Assembly (NCBI RefSeq): GCF_033898505.1
Contig: NZ_JAXAFK010000006.1
Span: 192,574 to 256,573, forward strand
Direction of reading: 5' to 3'
Length of the DNA: 64,000 nucleotides
Source: Pectobacterium carotovorum
GTDB taxonomy: Bacteria > Pseudomonadota > Gammaproteobacteria > Enterobacterales > Enterobacteriaceae
A model generated the notes under the pieces. That model made no database searches. It was not told the DNA's origin and saw nothing but the letters and a program-made list of their open reading frames with translations. Positions 29,097-37,992 of the stretch are shown here, one piece after another; the stretch's first letter is position 1, and each line of letters opens with the position of its first letter. The position numbers and the translations under genes are program-made.

Positions 29097-29924
29097 TTAC
29101 GCCACGCCGTTTTTCTGGAACCATGCCAGCATACGCTGCCAGCCGTCTTGTGCGGATTCTTCATGGTAGCTGGGGCGGTAATCGGCATGGAAAGCATGAC
29201 CGGCATCGGGGTAGACGATGATATCTGCCACCGCATTGGCAGCGCGTAGCGCTTGCCGCATCGTATCAACCTGTGTCAACGGAATCCCTTCGTCCTTCGC
29301 GCCATATAACCCCAGTACAGGGGCTTCCAATTCCGTTGCAATATCGACCGGATGTTTGGGGCTATTCAGCGTTTTTTCACCGGTAAACTTACCGTACCAG
29401 GCTACGCCTGCCTTGAGCTGCGGGTTGTGCGCGGCGTAGAGCCAGGTGATGCGGCCACCCCAACAGAAGCCCGTGATTGCCAGCTTACTGGCATCGCCAC
29501 CCTGTTTAATCGCCCAGTTGGCCGTGCGATCAAGATCGGACAGCACCTGCGTATCAGGCACCTTATACACCAGCTCGGTCAGGATCCGCTGAATGTCGTT
29601 ATAGTGGCTAGGGTTGCCCTGACGGAAATACAGCTCTGGCGCAATGGCCATATAGCCCTGTTTGGCCAGCCTGCGGCAAACGTCCTGAATGTGTTGATGA
29701 ACGCCGAAAATCTCCTGCACCACCAGAACGATAGGGAGCGGCTTGTCATGGTTCGCCGGTCTGGCGATATACGCGGGCAACTGCTCACCCTGAGAAGAAA
29801 TGGTGGTTTCACTGGCAATGATGCCGACAGAATCCGTGGTAATGATGGAGGAGGTCTGCGGTTCCACCGCCGGGGACAGCCCCTGAGGAAGATGTTTGAA
29901 GGTCGTCTGTTCATCAGTCTTCAT
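29097..29924 (-). CDS. ysgA: Dienelactone hydrolase family protein (YsgA)
   Basis: An alpha/beta hydrolase of the dienelactone hydrolase (carboxymethylenebutenolidase) family, 275 residues. The catalytic triad is visible: nucleophile Cys in ITGFCWGGRI, Asp in YGAKDEGIP, His in DAGHAFHADYRP. EIFGVHQHIQDVCRRLA is the conserved N-terminal block. The natural substrate of YsgA is not known. The gene lies between metE and udp in E. coli too, but here chemoreceptors and a regulator pair separate it from both. GGAGAG 5 bases before the ATG is a good ribosome site. Confidence 0.9.
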   Translation of the reverse strand: MKTDEQTTFKHLPQGLSPAVEPQTSSIITTDSVGIIASETTISSQGEQLPAYIARPANHDKPLPIVLVVQEIFGVHQHIQDVCRRLAKQGYMAIAPELYFRQGNPSHYNDIQRILTELVYKVPDTQVLSDLDRTANWAIKQGGDASKLAITGFCWGGRITWLYAAHNPQLKAGVAWYGKFTGEKTLNSPKHPVDIATELEAPVLGLYGAKDEGIPLTQVDTMRQALRAANAVADIIVYPDAGHAFHADYRPSYHEESAQDGWQRMLAWFQKNGVA

Positions 29925-29970
29925 TACGCGCTCTCCTGTTATCGATGAATCGTAGCTGGCAGTATTGTGC

Positions 29971-30648
29971 CTACAGCGTGCTGAGATAGTCTTCGAAGCG
30001 TTTTCCTTTCTCTGGCCTGAAGTATAGGCCGGTCTCCGCCACTGAAGTGATGTTATCTACCCTTAGATTACGAAAGTCTGAACGAGTTTCACACCATATC
30101 GTGAGCAGCCATACGGCATCAAACAGGGTTAAACCAAGGGGACGGGCGACTCTATCGCTCTCTCTTCCTTGCAGATCAACATAGGTAATACGCAGTTGGC
30201 GCCTGTTACGAATGGCCAGACGAAGAAAAGCCAGATGGTTTATGGCCCTCTCATTTTCCGCGGTATGCCGAGAAACCGCTCTGAGAGGAAGCAGCTTATA
30301 GGTATCTGCTTTTTTGACACCAATCGCCGCGCTGATTTTTGCTGAAACCCGGCTGGCCGCTGCGGAAAGCATGTTATCGCCTCGGGCACCTATCAGCCGC
30401 ATTCCCAGCATAATGGCGTCCAGTTCATCTGGGTCAAAGTTAAGTGGGGGAAGGAAGTAGTCTTTTTCAAGTAGGTAACCGAGTCCCGATTCACCGCGAA
30501 TAGGGGCGCCGATGGTTTGTAGTGCCGCCATATCCCTGTAGATCGTTCTGACCGATACATTCAACGCTTGAGCTAATATTTCCGCTGATACCGGGTGTAC
30601 GCGGCCGCGAAGATGGTCAAGTAAAGAGAGTAGCCGAATCGTTTTCAT
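29971..30648 (-). CDS. YafY-type transcriptional regulator (HTH + WYL domain)
   Basis: A 225-residue DNA-binding protein. Residues 1-58 form a DeoR-like winged helix-turn-helix (VSAEILAQALNVSVRTIYRDMAAL). The rest is a WYL-type sensor domain, including LRITYVDLQGRESDRVARPLGL and WLLTIWCETRSDFRNLRVDNI. It diverges from the gene at 30736 and begins 9 bases from a 37-bp palindrome that is probably its operator, so autoregulation and control of the neighbour are likely. No strong ribosome site is visible upstream of the ATG. The signal it senses is unknown. Confidence 0.85.
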   Translation of the reverse strand: MKTIRLLSLLDHLRGRVHPVSAEILAQALNVSVRTIYRDMAALQTIGAPIRGESGLGYLLEKDYFLPPLNFDPDELDAIMLGMRLIGARGDNMLSAAASRVSAKISAAIGVKKADTYKLLPLRAVSRHTAENERAINHLAFLRLAIRNRRQLRITYVDLQGRESDRVARPLGLTLFDAVWLLTIWCETRSDFRNLRVDNITSVAETGLYFRPEKGKRFEDYLSTL

Positions 30649-30657
30649 GAGAAGAGC

Positions 30658-30694
30658 TTACACCACCCTGACAAGTTCTGTCAGGGTGGTGTAA
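30658..30694. promoter_or_regulatory. 37-bp perfect palindrome, putative WYL-regulator operator
   Basis: Two 16-base arms, TTACACCACCCTGACA and its exact complement, flank a 5-base centre (AGTTC). It sits between the divergent regulator (start 30648) and the gene at 30736. No T-run follows, so an operator is more likely than a terminator. Confidence 0.75.
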
Positions 30695-30735
30695 TACGAT
30701 TCAGACTTCATATCATCCTGATAACGGAGTTCATT

Positions 30736-31332
30736 ATGGCTACCCCATGTTACGAAATAGTCACTTATACGGTAAAAACCCAGCAAGAGGCCGATTCAGC
30801 GCGCGCATCGGCACAGCGTCTGTTAAAGCATTTCCCTGGGTTTATCGACTGGATCGCATTTTCAGGCATCGATATTTCCGCCGAGCGTGTCGATCTTGTG
30901 GTGTGGAATAGTCTTGAAGCTGCACGGGCTGCGGCAAAAGCGGTTGAAAGCCAACCGGAATTTTCCTGTTTCAGATCTTCTGTCAGGGCGTTGCACAGCA
31001 TCGGGCACTATACCGCCCAAATGGAGCACGCACCGTCAGTAAAAATAAGAGGCGGTATCGAAATAGGACGATTTCGTCTAAAGCAGGGTATTCAGGAGAG
31101 TGACATGCGCCATGCTTATAATCAGATGGTAGAACGTCACCTTTCGCTTCAGCCTGGCTGGAAAAGCCAGTATTTAGTCAGTTTAGGTAATGGCGTCTTT
31201 ATTGATCTTGCCTTTGCCGACAGTCAACCGTGTGCAGAAGCGATTTGTGCATCGTGGCAGGGGCAAGCGGTATGTAATGCCTTCTTGGAAATGATTGAGC
31301 CGGAAAGTATCGAGTTTGGTTCGCTGTGGTAA
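30736..31332 (+). CDS. Conserved hypothetical protein, possible two-domain dimeric barrel
   Basis: A 198-residue soluble protein with no signal peptide. I do not recognise a specific family. The first half (YEIVTYTVKTQQEADSARASAQRLLKHFPGF...) has the beta-alpha-beta rhythm and a phi-pho-GF(I)DW signature like antibiotic-biosynthesis-monooxygenase-type ferredoxin folds. The second half (IGRFRLKQGI...DMRHAYNQMVERHLSLQPGW) looks like a second copy of the same unit. Such barrels often bind small molecules or degrade aromatics, but nothing here proves that. It is probably the regulated target of the divergent WYL regulator. GGAG lies 7 bases before the ATG. Confidence 0.7.
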   Translation: MATPCYEIVTYTVKTQQEADSARASAQRLLKHFPGFIDWIAFSGIDISAERVDLVVWNSLEAARAAAKAVESQPEFSCFRSSVRALHSIGHYTAQMEHAPSVKIRGGIEIGRFRLKQGIQESDMRHAYNQMVERHLSLQPGWKSQYLVSLGNGVFIDLAFADSQPCAEAICASWQGQAVCNAFLEMIEPESIEFGSLW

Positions 31333-31401
31333 CCGATAAGGCTAAAGAATCTACACTAGAAGACAATTAATCGGCAAAAGCGAATTCCTTACCTGATAAA
31401 T

Positions 31402-31417
31402 AGTGATTTAAATCACA
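31402..31417 (+). promoter_or_regulatory. Distal CRP site upstream of udp
   Basis: AGTGA-TTTAAA-TCACA matches the CRP consensus TGTGA-N6-TCACA at 9 of 10 fixed positions. Its centre lies 52 bases from the second site at 31454. Confidence 0.75.
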
Positions 31418-31453
31418 TATTTTATGTATGTTGATGTTTGTTTCTTTTTTATC

Positions 31454-31469
31454 GGTGACTCTCGTCACT
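31454..31469 (+). promoter_or_regulatory. Proximal CRP site upstream of udp
   Basis: GGTGA-CTCTCG-TCACT matches the CRP consensus at 8 of 10 fixed positions. With the site at 31402 it reproduces the CRP pair spaced about 52 bases (near -93.5 and -41.5) described for the E. coli udp promoter, with CytR binding between. Confidence 0.7.
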
Positions 31470-31586
31470 TAAAAAAACGTAGTGATGCGCTAGAGTCTTT
31501 TTATTGAACGGACGCCTACAGGCCGTGTTTATGAGGCGTCCAGCGCGATTTCTCTGAATACCCAATTGATTGCCCGGGAGGCAGTT

Positions 31587-32357
31587 ATGTCTACATCTGA
31601 TGTGTTCCATCTTGGTCTGGTCAAGAACGATTTACAGGGCGCGACGCTGGCTATCGTGCCCGGCGATCCTGAGCGTGTCGAAAAAATTGCTCGCCTGATG
31701 GATAACCCGGTACATCTGGCATCACACCGTGAATTTACGTCCTGGCGTGCAGAGTTGGACGGCAAGGCAGTGATTGTTTGCTCGACCGGTATCGGCGGCC
31801 CGTCAACGTCAATCGCGGTAGAAGAGTTGGCACAGCTCGGCATTCGTACTTTCCTGCGCGTGGGTACAACAGGGGCGATTCAGTCTGGTATCAATGTTGG
31901 TGATGTGTTGGTGACCACCGCCGCTGTCCGTCTTGATGGGGCGAGCCTGCACTTCGCGCCGATGGAATTCCCAGCTGTTGCTGATTTCGGCTGTACCACT
32001 GCGCTGGTGGAAGCGGCGAAGGCGTCGGGGGCGGCGTTGCACGTGGGCATCACCGCGTCTTCCGATACGTTCTACCCGGGTCAGGAGCGCTATGACACCT
32101 TCTCTGGACGCGTTGTACGTCGCTTCCGCGGCTCGATGGAAGAGTGGCAGAGCATGGGCGTGCTGAACTACGAAATGGAATCTGCCACGCTGCTGACCAT
32201 GTGCGCCAGTCAGGGGTTAAAAGCGGGCATGATCGCGGGCGTGATCGTGAACCGTACTCAGCAGGAAATCCCGGATGCGGCGACCATGAAGTTAGCCGAA
32301 ACCACCGTGATTAAGGTGCTACTGGACGCCACTCGCCGGTTGTTAGCCGCTGAATAA
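31587..32357 (+). CDS. udp: Uridine phosphorylase
   Basis: Udp splits uridine with phosphate to uracil and ribose 1-phosphate in nucleoside salvage. It belongs to the NP-I phosphorylase family. Conserved blocks are [15 protein letters not shown] (phosphate site), [22 protein letters not shown] (family signature) and [13 protein letters not shown] (ribose and base contacts). The ATG at 31587, after GGGAGG, gives 256 residues; the frame continues seven codons upstream without support. Two CRP sites lie upstream and a terminator downstream. Confidence 0.98.
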   Translation: MSTSDVFHLGLVKNDLQGATLAIVPGDPERVEKIARLMDNPVHLASHREFTSWRAELDGKAVIVCSTGIGGPSTSIAVEELAQLGIRTFLRVGTTGAIQSGINVGDVLVTTAAVRLDGASLHFAPMEFPAVADFGCTTALVEAAKASGAALHVGITASSDTFYPGQERYDTFSGRVVRRFRGSMEEWQSMGVLNYEMESATLLTMCASQGLKAGMIAGVIVNRTQQEIPDAATMKLAETTVIKVLLDATRRLLAAE

Positions 32358-32380
32358 GCGAAAAAATTGATGTTATTTTG

Positions 32381-32408
32381 GGCTGGTCATCGCAGAGACC
32401 AGCCTTTA
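32381..32408 (+). terminator. Terminator after udp
   Basis: GGCTGGTC / GACCAGCC forms an 8-base stem with an 8-base loop followed by TTTAT, beginning 23 bases after the udp stop. Confidence 0.75.
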
Positions 32409-32506
32409 TCCTGATAGCCTCTTCAGGTTCATCGGGTTAACCTGCACCGTGCTTAGCGCGTGTAATACGGTTGCCTTGCTCGCCTTTCAACCTCGCAAGG
32501 AGATGT

Positions 32507-33295
32507 ATGACCGAACCAACGTTGCTTCATCCCTCTTTATTACCGCTGGACGGCGGAATCAACTTCCGCGATTTAGGCGGCAACCGCGCTGCTGATGGGC
32601 GGCTTATCCGACACGGCAAACTTTTTCGCTCCGGCTCGCTGGATCTGCTGAGTCAGGCTGACTGTGAACATCTTGCTGGCGTGCCGATTTCCCACGTGGT
32701 GGATTATCGGGATGCCGATGAAATTGCGCAGAAACCCGATGTCTTGTGGACGGGCGCTAATTATCACGCCTACCCGGCCAATCCATTGCGTCACGAAGTG
32801 ACGGCCAATCTGGACTCGCTGGGATCTGATGTGCTGGCGGCATTTGATTCCCGGGCGTTTATGTTGGAACTTTATCGCCGTTTACCTTTCAATAATTCGG
32901 CCTATAAGCAACTGGTATCGCTGCTATTACGGCCGGATGAGGGCGGGTTGGTACAGCACTGCGCGGTGGGTAAAGACCGCACGGGTATCGGCTCGGCGCT
33001 GGTGATGTTTGCGCTGGGTGCGGATGAGCAGACGGTGATGGAAGATTACCTGCTTACGGAAACGACGCTGACGCCCTTCCGCCAGCAACTGCTGACGCAT
33101 TTGTCGGAAACGCTGAATGAGAAAGCGCTTGGACAGTTCTCTTATGTGCTGTCGGTGCAGGAAGAGTTCATCGTGACGGCGTTGCAGGCCATCTACGAAC
33201 GACACGGTTCGATCGATAGCTGGCTTGAGGTGGAATACGGGCTGGATAATCGCGCGCGGCATTATTTGCAGGATAAATACTTGGTTGCAGGATAA
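32507..33295 (+). CDS. Tyrosine-protein phosphatase (MptpB/LipA-type)
   Basis: A 262-residue cytoplasmic phosphatase of the Y_phosphatase3 / MptpB-like family. The signature is VQHCAVGKDRTGIGSAL, with nucleophile Cys152 and Arg158 (C-x5-R). NFRDLGG at residues 19-25 is the usual N-terminal motif and DYRDADEI the general-acid region. The Lys and Asp in the P-loop (GKDR) are typical of members that also act on phosphoinositides. The ATG at 32507 has AAGGAG 6 bases upstream; a frame reaching 32471 is not needed. It stands alone with its own terminator, and its substrate is unknown. Confidence 0.85.
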   Translation: MTEPTLLHPSLLPLDGGINFRDLGGNRAADGRLIRHGKLFRSGSLDLLSQADCEHLAGVPISHVVDYRDADEIAQKPDVLWTGANYHAYPANPLRHEVTANLDSLGSDVLAAFDSRAFMLELYRRLPFNNSAYKQLVSLLLRPDEGGLVQHCAVGKDRTGIGSALVMFALGADEQTVMEDYLLTETTLTPFRQQLLTHLSETLNEKALGQFSYVLSVQEEFIVTALQAIYERHGSIDSWLEVEYGLDNRARHYLQDKYLVAG

Positions 33296-33320
33296 CTATC
33301 TGGCGTGAAGTTTTTGTTTT

Positions 33321-33350
33321 AGGCCGGTCAACTGACCGGCCTTTGTTTTT
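33321..33350 (+). terminator. Terminator after the tyrosine phosphatase gene
   Basis: AGGCCGGTC / GACCGGCCT with a 4-base loop is followed by TTTGTTTTT. It lies in the short interval convergent to ppc. Confidence 0.85.
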
Positions 33351-33396
33351 GCTGTGTAGAGTTTTACTGTCTGTGTAGTTTTTGCTACTCGCGCAA

Positions 33397-36036
33397 TTAA
33401 CCCGTATTACGCATACCTGCCGCGACACCGGCGATGGTGACCATCAGCGCCAGCTCCAGATCGGCATCCGGTTGTTCCTGCTGACGTGAACGATGCAGCA
33501 ACTCGGCCTGCAACACGTTCAGGGGATCGGTGTAGACGTTACGCAGGGCGATCGATTCCGCGATCCACGGCAGATCCGCCATCAGGTGATCGTCGTTAGA
33601 GATCGCCAGCACGATGTTGATATCGGCGGCCAGCTGATCGCGCAGCTGTTTCCCTAACGGCCACAGCTTCTCTTCGACCAGACGCTGATCGTAATACTCC
33701 GCCAGCCACAGGTCGGCTTTGGCGAATACCATCTCCAGCATACCGATACGCGTTGAGAAGAACGGCCAGTCGCGACACATTTCTTCCAGCTGTTCCTGTT
33801 TGCCGTCATCCACCACTTTCTGCAACGCGGCACCCGCACCGAGCCAGGCTGGCAGCATCAGACGGTTCTGCGTCCAGGCGAAAATCCACGGGATAGCACG
33901 CAGACTTTCTACGCCGCCGTTCGGACGACGCTTGGCCGGACGTGATCCCAGCGGCAGTTTGCCCAGCTCCAGCTCCGGCGTAGCGGCGCGGAAGTAAGGG
34001 ACGAAATCCGGGTTCTCACGCACGTATCCACGGTACATATCACAGGACACGCGGGACAGCTCATCCATCACCTCGTGCCATTCCTGTTTTGGTTCCGGTG
34101 GTGGCAGCAGGTTCGCTTCCAGAATGGCGCCGGTATACAGCGCCAGACTGCTGATGGTGACTTCCGGCAGGCCGTATTTAAAGCGGATCATCTCGCCCTG
34201 TTCCGTCACGCGCAGGCCGCCTTTCAGACTGCCCGGCGGTTGTGACAGCAGCGCAGCATGAGCCGGTGCGCCACCGCGACCGATGGAACCGCCGCGTCCG
34301 TGGAACAGCGTCAGTGCGATACCCGCTTTCTCACAGGTTTTGATCAGCGCGTCCTGTGCACGATATTGCGCCCAGGAGGCAGCCATCACGCCCGCGTCTT
34401 TTGCGGAGTCGGAATAGCCGATCATGACCATTTGCTTGCCCTGGATAAAGCCGCGATACCAGTCGATGCTCAGCAATTGCGTCATGACATCATCGGCGTT
34501 GTTCAGGTCGTCCAGCGTTTCAAACAGCGGCGCGACTGGCAGGGCAAACGGGCAGCCCGCCTCTTTGAGCAGCAGGTGAACGGCCAGCACGTCGGAAGGC
34601 GTGCGCGCCATTGAAATAACGTAAGCGGCGATAGAGCCCTGCGGCGCTTTGGCGATGACCCGACAGGTATCCAGCACTTCTTTGGTATCCGCACTCGGTT
34701 CCCAGTAGCGCGGCAGAAGCGGGCGCTTGGAGCTCAGTTCACGGATCAGGAAGGCTTGCTTGTCGGATTCTGACCAGCTTTCGTAGTCGCCCAGACCCAG
34801 ATAACGGGTAATCTCAGCCAGTGCTTCGGTGTGGCGGGTGCTTTCCTGACGGACATCGATGCGGACCAAAGGCACGCCGAAGCAGCGCACGCGGCGCAGC
34901 GTATCCAGCAGGCGACCATCGGCGATGATGCCCATGCCGCAGGTTTTCAGTGATTGGTAGCAGGCGTGGAGAGGTTCCCAAAGCTGTTCGTTGGTAATCA
35001 GCAGATCTTTAGGGGGCAGACGTTCTTCACCCGTCAAGCGCGCTTCCAGGTAACTCAGCGTACTGCTCAACTGCGAACGCAGTGATTTCATGATGGCGCG
35101 GTACGGTTCCTGAACCTCGCTACCACCGGCCAGCTCCAGCAGCTCTGGCGTACATTCGGACATCGACAGCTCGGAAACCAGCACCTGAATATCACGCAGG
35201 AACAGATCGGCCGCTTTCCAACGGCTGAGTAGCAGAACATGGCGAGTCACTTCCGCCGTGACGTTCGGGTTACCGTCACGGTCGCCGCCCATCCAGGAGG
35301 TAAAACGCACCGGAACGGCGTCAACGGGCAGACGGTAGCCGAAAGCCTGTTCCAGCTGTTCATCCAGCTCGCGTAAAAACGCGGGTACGCCTTCCCACAG
35401 ACTGTTTTCCACCACGGCGAAGCCCCATTTGGCTTCATCTACCGGGGTAGGACGAATTTTACGGATTTCATCGGTATGCCAGGACTGTGCGATCAGCTGG
35501 CGCAGACGACGCATGATCTGATTACGTTCATAATCAGCCAGATCGTTATGGTCGAGCTGCTTGAGGCAGGTATTCACTTCCACCAGCTTGTGGATCAGCG
35601 TCCGGCGGGTAATTTCGGTTGGGTGGGCGGTCAACACCAGTTCGATCGACAGTGACTCCACGGCATCGCGGATATCGCGCTCGGTCAGATCGTTGCTTTC
35701 CTTCAGGCGCTCAAAGGCGTTGGAAAGCAGCGCCGGGTTACTCGCCGCTTCACCATGCGGTGAAATCGTATGGTATTGCTCGGCGGTATTGGTCAGGTTA
35801 AGGAACTGGCTGAATGCGCGGGCAACGGGCAACAGTTCATCGTTAGACAGGTTTTGCAGCGTGGTCAGCAGCTCCTGACGATGTTTTTCATTACCTGCGC
35901 GGGAAGACTTTGACAACTTGCGGATTGTTTCGACTTTATCAAGGATGTTCTCACCCAGAGCTTCCTTGATGGTATCGCCGAGCAGTTTGCCGAGCATACT
36001 GACGTTACTGCGCATTGCGGAATATTGTTCGTTCAT
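33397..36036 (-). CDS. ppc: Phosphoenolpyruvate carboxylase
   Basis: Ppc carboxylates phosphoenolpyruvate to oxaloacetate and refills the TCA cycle. The 879-residue protein shows the catalytic blocks [14 protein letters not shown] (active His) and [23 protein letters not shown], and the invariant C-terminus RNTG that takes part in allosteric control. The N-terminus [20 protein letters not shown] matches the family, and CAGGGTAAC precedes the ATG. In E. coli argE is the direct neighbour; here a PTS/dehydratase/regulator cassette separates them. Confidence 0.98.
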   Translation of the reverse strand: MNEQYSAMRSNVSMLGKLLGDTIKEALGENILDKVETIRKLSKSSRAGNEKHRQELLTTLQNLSNDELLPVARAFSQFLNLTNTAEQYHTISPHGEAASNPALLSNAFERLKESNDLTERDIRDAVESLSIELVLTAHPTEITRRTLIHKLVEVNTCLKQLDHNDLADYERNQIMRRLRQLIAQSWHTDEIRKIRPTPVDEAKWGFAVVENSLWEGVPAFLRELDEQLEQAFGYRLPVDAVPVRFTSWMGGDRDGNPNVTAEVTRHVLLLSRWKAADLFLRDIQVLVSELSMSECTPELLELAGGSEVQEPYRAIMKSLRSQLSSTLSYLEARLTGEERLPPKDLLITNEQLWEPLHACYQSLKTCGMGIIADGRLLDTLRRVRCFGVPLVRIDVRQESTRHTEALAEITRYLGLGDYESWSESDKQAFLIRELSSKRPLLPRYWEPSADTKEVLDTCRVIAKAPQGSIAAYVISMARTPSDVLAVHLLLKEAGCPFALPVAPLFETLDDLNNADDVMTQLLSIDWYRGFIQGKQMVMIGYSDSAKDAGVMAASWAQYRAQDALIKTCEKAGIALTLFHGRGGSIGRGGAPAHAALLSQPPGSLKGGLRVTEQGEMIRFKYGLPEVTISSLALYTGAILEANLLPPPEPKQEWHEVMDELSRVSCDMYRGYVRENPDFVPYFRAATPELELGKLPLGSRPAKRRPNGGVESLRAIPWIFAWTQNRLMLPAWLGAGAALQKVVDDGKQEQLEEMCRDWPFFSTRIGMLEMVFAKADLWLAEYYDQRLVEEKLWPLGKQLRDQLAADINIVLAISNDDHLMADLPWIAESIALRNVYTDPLNVLQAELLHRSRQQEQPDADLELALMVTIAGVAAGMRNTG

Positions 36037-36243
36037 AGTTACCCTGACCCATCCCTACCATTTTTGTAAGTTTATTTCACTTGACATATTTTGACGCACT
36101 GCCTCCATCTAGCCACGATAAGGCGGGTTCGTCAATTGACGATTCTTTCTTCTCCTTATTCTTTGTACTTGCATTGAGGCGGGCTTGGCAATTTGTGAAA
36201 TTTAATTACAGAGGCGCGGATATTAGAGGGACTTATTAACAGG

Positions 36244-36272
36244 GAAACGTCGCGGGGCGCAACGGCCCCGCG
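36244..36272 (-). terminator. Hairpin after the PTS gene
   Basis: CGCGGGGC / GCCCCGCG is a GC-rich 8-base stem with a 6-base loop, eight bases after the PTS gene stop on the minus strand and followed there by a short ACGTTT. It probably separates the PTS gene from ppc. Confidence 0.6.
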
Positions 36273-36279
36273 AGCGCGG

Positions 36280-37668
36280 TTACGACTGTCTGGAGGCTCT
36301 GACGACCAGAATATAAGTCAGAGTAAAAGAAAGCACGATGGCGATAGCCATGCCGGAGACGGCATAGCTAAAGTACGGGCCGATGTAGGCTGGCAGGCTG
36401 AAAATACTCGACAGGATGTAGCCATACAGTCTGACGCCGAAGAACGCGATAAAGGCCGACGCGATAGAACTGGCAACGGTAGCGGCGATAAACGCTTTTT
36501 TGTACTTGGTGAGTACGCCGAAGAGTGCCGGTTCTGTAATACCGAGCAGCGCAGAAACTCCAGCAGACAGTACGACAGACTTGTCCTGACGGTTCTTGGC
36601 GTGGAAGTAGATGGCAAACGTTGCGCCTGCAATCGCCATATTCGCCATACACATCATCGGCATCAGCATATCAAATCCCTGATCGGCGAAGTTTTGCAGC
36701 GCGATTGGCGTCATAGCGTGATGCATACCCGTCAGGATGGCGACAGGGCGGATCGCACCAACGACAAAACCAGCGAAGACCGCGGACAGATCGAACAGGC
36801 TCTGGATAAACAGCGCCAGCAGCTTGCCGAGATAGATCCCGAGTGGCCCGATCACCGTGAGCGACACCAGCGCGGTGATAAACAGCGTCAGCGTTGGGGT
36901 AAACACGGTTTTCAGCACCGAAGGCATAATGCGATCGACCCAGCGGTGGATATAGCTCAGTGCCAGCACGGAGAAAATCACCGGGATGACGCTGGCGGAG
37001 TAGTTGAACACCGAAATCGGCAATATGCCCATGAAGTAAAAGGCGCTGACCGCATCGGGGCTGTGGCTGGCCAGGGCCTTCGCCGCTTCCATCAATGACG
37101 GATACATCAGGCAGGCTGCAACGGCCGCCGCCAGATATTCATTCGTTTTAAATATCTTGGCAGCCGAGACCGCGAGGAAGAACGGCAGGAAGTAAAACAC
37201 GCCGCTGGCGATCAGATCGAGGACGATCACCGTATCGGTTTTCGCGGAGATCACTTTCATGGCGATCAATCCAGCCAGCAACCCTTTGATCATCCCTGCG
37301 CCGGCGATGGCGGGGACGATCGGGCCGAACACGCCGGAAACCGTATCCATAAACAGTGAAACCAGCCCTTTTTTCGCTTTCTGCTCATCTGGTTGCGCTG
37401 TCGCTATAGGGGACGTCGCTGTGCTGGAAAGCTGGGCGTTCAGCAGTTCGTAATACTCGTTGACCTGCGGCCCGATAATAATCTGGAATTGCTCACTCTG
37501 GTGTTGGGCACCTAATATACCTGGCAGATTCCTGATGGCGTCCGTTTGCACTTTATTTTCATCAATTAAATCAAACCGCAACCGCGTCATGCAGTGCCAG
37601 GCTTTATTAATATTTTCGCTTCCGCCAACCAGTTTAATGATTGACTGAATAACGTCATTTTTTCCCAT
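36280..37668 (-). CDS. PTS sugar permease, EIIBC (glucose/beta-glucoside superfamily)
   Basis: An inner-membrane sugar transporter that phosphorylates its substrate during uptake, 462 residues. The N-terminal EIIB domain has the phosphorylated Cys26 in WHCMTRLRFDL. A linker at about 90-100 leads to a membrane EIIC domain with about ten helices, a GMHHAMTPI sugar-site motif and the conserved GITEPALFG. There is no EIIA domain, so the phosphoryl group must come from a separate EIIA such as Crr. The ATG at 37668 is chosen because GGAG lies 8 bases upstream. No phospho-glycosidase is adjacent, so the substrate is unknown. It diverges from the dehydratase-like gene and is probably under the nearby GntR regulator. 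Confidence 0.85.
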   Translation of the reverse strand: MGKNDVIQSIIKLVGGSENINKAWHCMTRLRFDLIDENKVQTDAIRNLPGILGAQHQSEQFQIIIGPQVNEYYELLNAQLSSTATSPIATAQPDEQKAKKGLVSLFMDTVSGVFGPIVPAIAGAGMIKGLLAGLIAMKVISAKTDTVIVLDLIASGVFYFLPFFLAVSAAKIFKTNEYLAAAVAACLMYPSLMEAAKALASHSPDAVSAFYFMGILPISVFNYSASVIPVIFSVLALSYIHRWVDRIMPSVLKTVFTPTLTLFITALVSLTVIGPLGIYLGKLLALFIQSLFDLSAVFAGFVVGAIRPVAILTGMHHAMTPIALQNFADQGFDMLMPMMCMANMAIAGATFAIYFHAKNRQDKSVVLSAGVSALLGITEPALFGVLTKYKKAFIAATVASSIASAFIAFFGVRLYGYILSSIFSLPAYIGPYFSYAVSGMAIAIVLSFTLTYILVVRASRQS

Positions 37669-37992
37669 GGAATAAACTCCCCGCTGCATAGCCTTATGTT
37701 GTTTTTGGCTGAATTATTTCTTCAGATAGTAAAATTTAAAAAAATAAAAAACAAACCAATAAAACATGATTTTCATCACATGGTTACTGATTTAAGGGGT
37801 ATTTGCCGTTGTTTTATTTAAATTGGTCTGGTTTTTTTATCAATTTAATGTGTTTTTCAAACCAAAATAATTCTTTTAATTAAGAGGTTTACAATAAAAG
37901 AAAAAATAAGTAGAAAACAAAAAAGAAATTGATTTTTAGACTGTATTTTTTCGGGAATGGCTATTCCGGAAAATGCACTGGAGGATATTTTT
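37669..37992. promoter_or_regulatory. Divergent control region of the PTS and dehydratase-like genes
   Basis: A 324-base AT-rich divergent promoter region. It holds a CRP-like site CATGA-TTTTCA-TCACA (37765-37780) and three copies of a TTGGT(C/T)TG motif, at 37752-37760 (minus strand), 37822-37830 (plus) and 37858-37867 (minus). These motifs resemble the GGTCT cores bound by UTRA-type GntR regulators, and such a regulator is encoded at 39200. Catabolite control plus a local repressor is the simplest reading. The binding assignments are inference. Confidence 0.5.

Noticed and set aside
32408..32506. Possible riboswitch before the tyrosine phosphatase gene
   Set aside because: CAGGTT / AACCTG pairing and a faint thiamine-box resemblance on the minus strand were seen, but the conserved core and a suitable downstream gene are missing.
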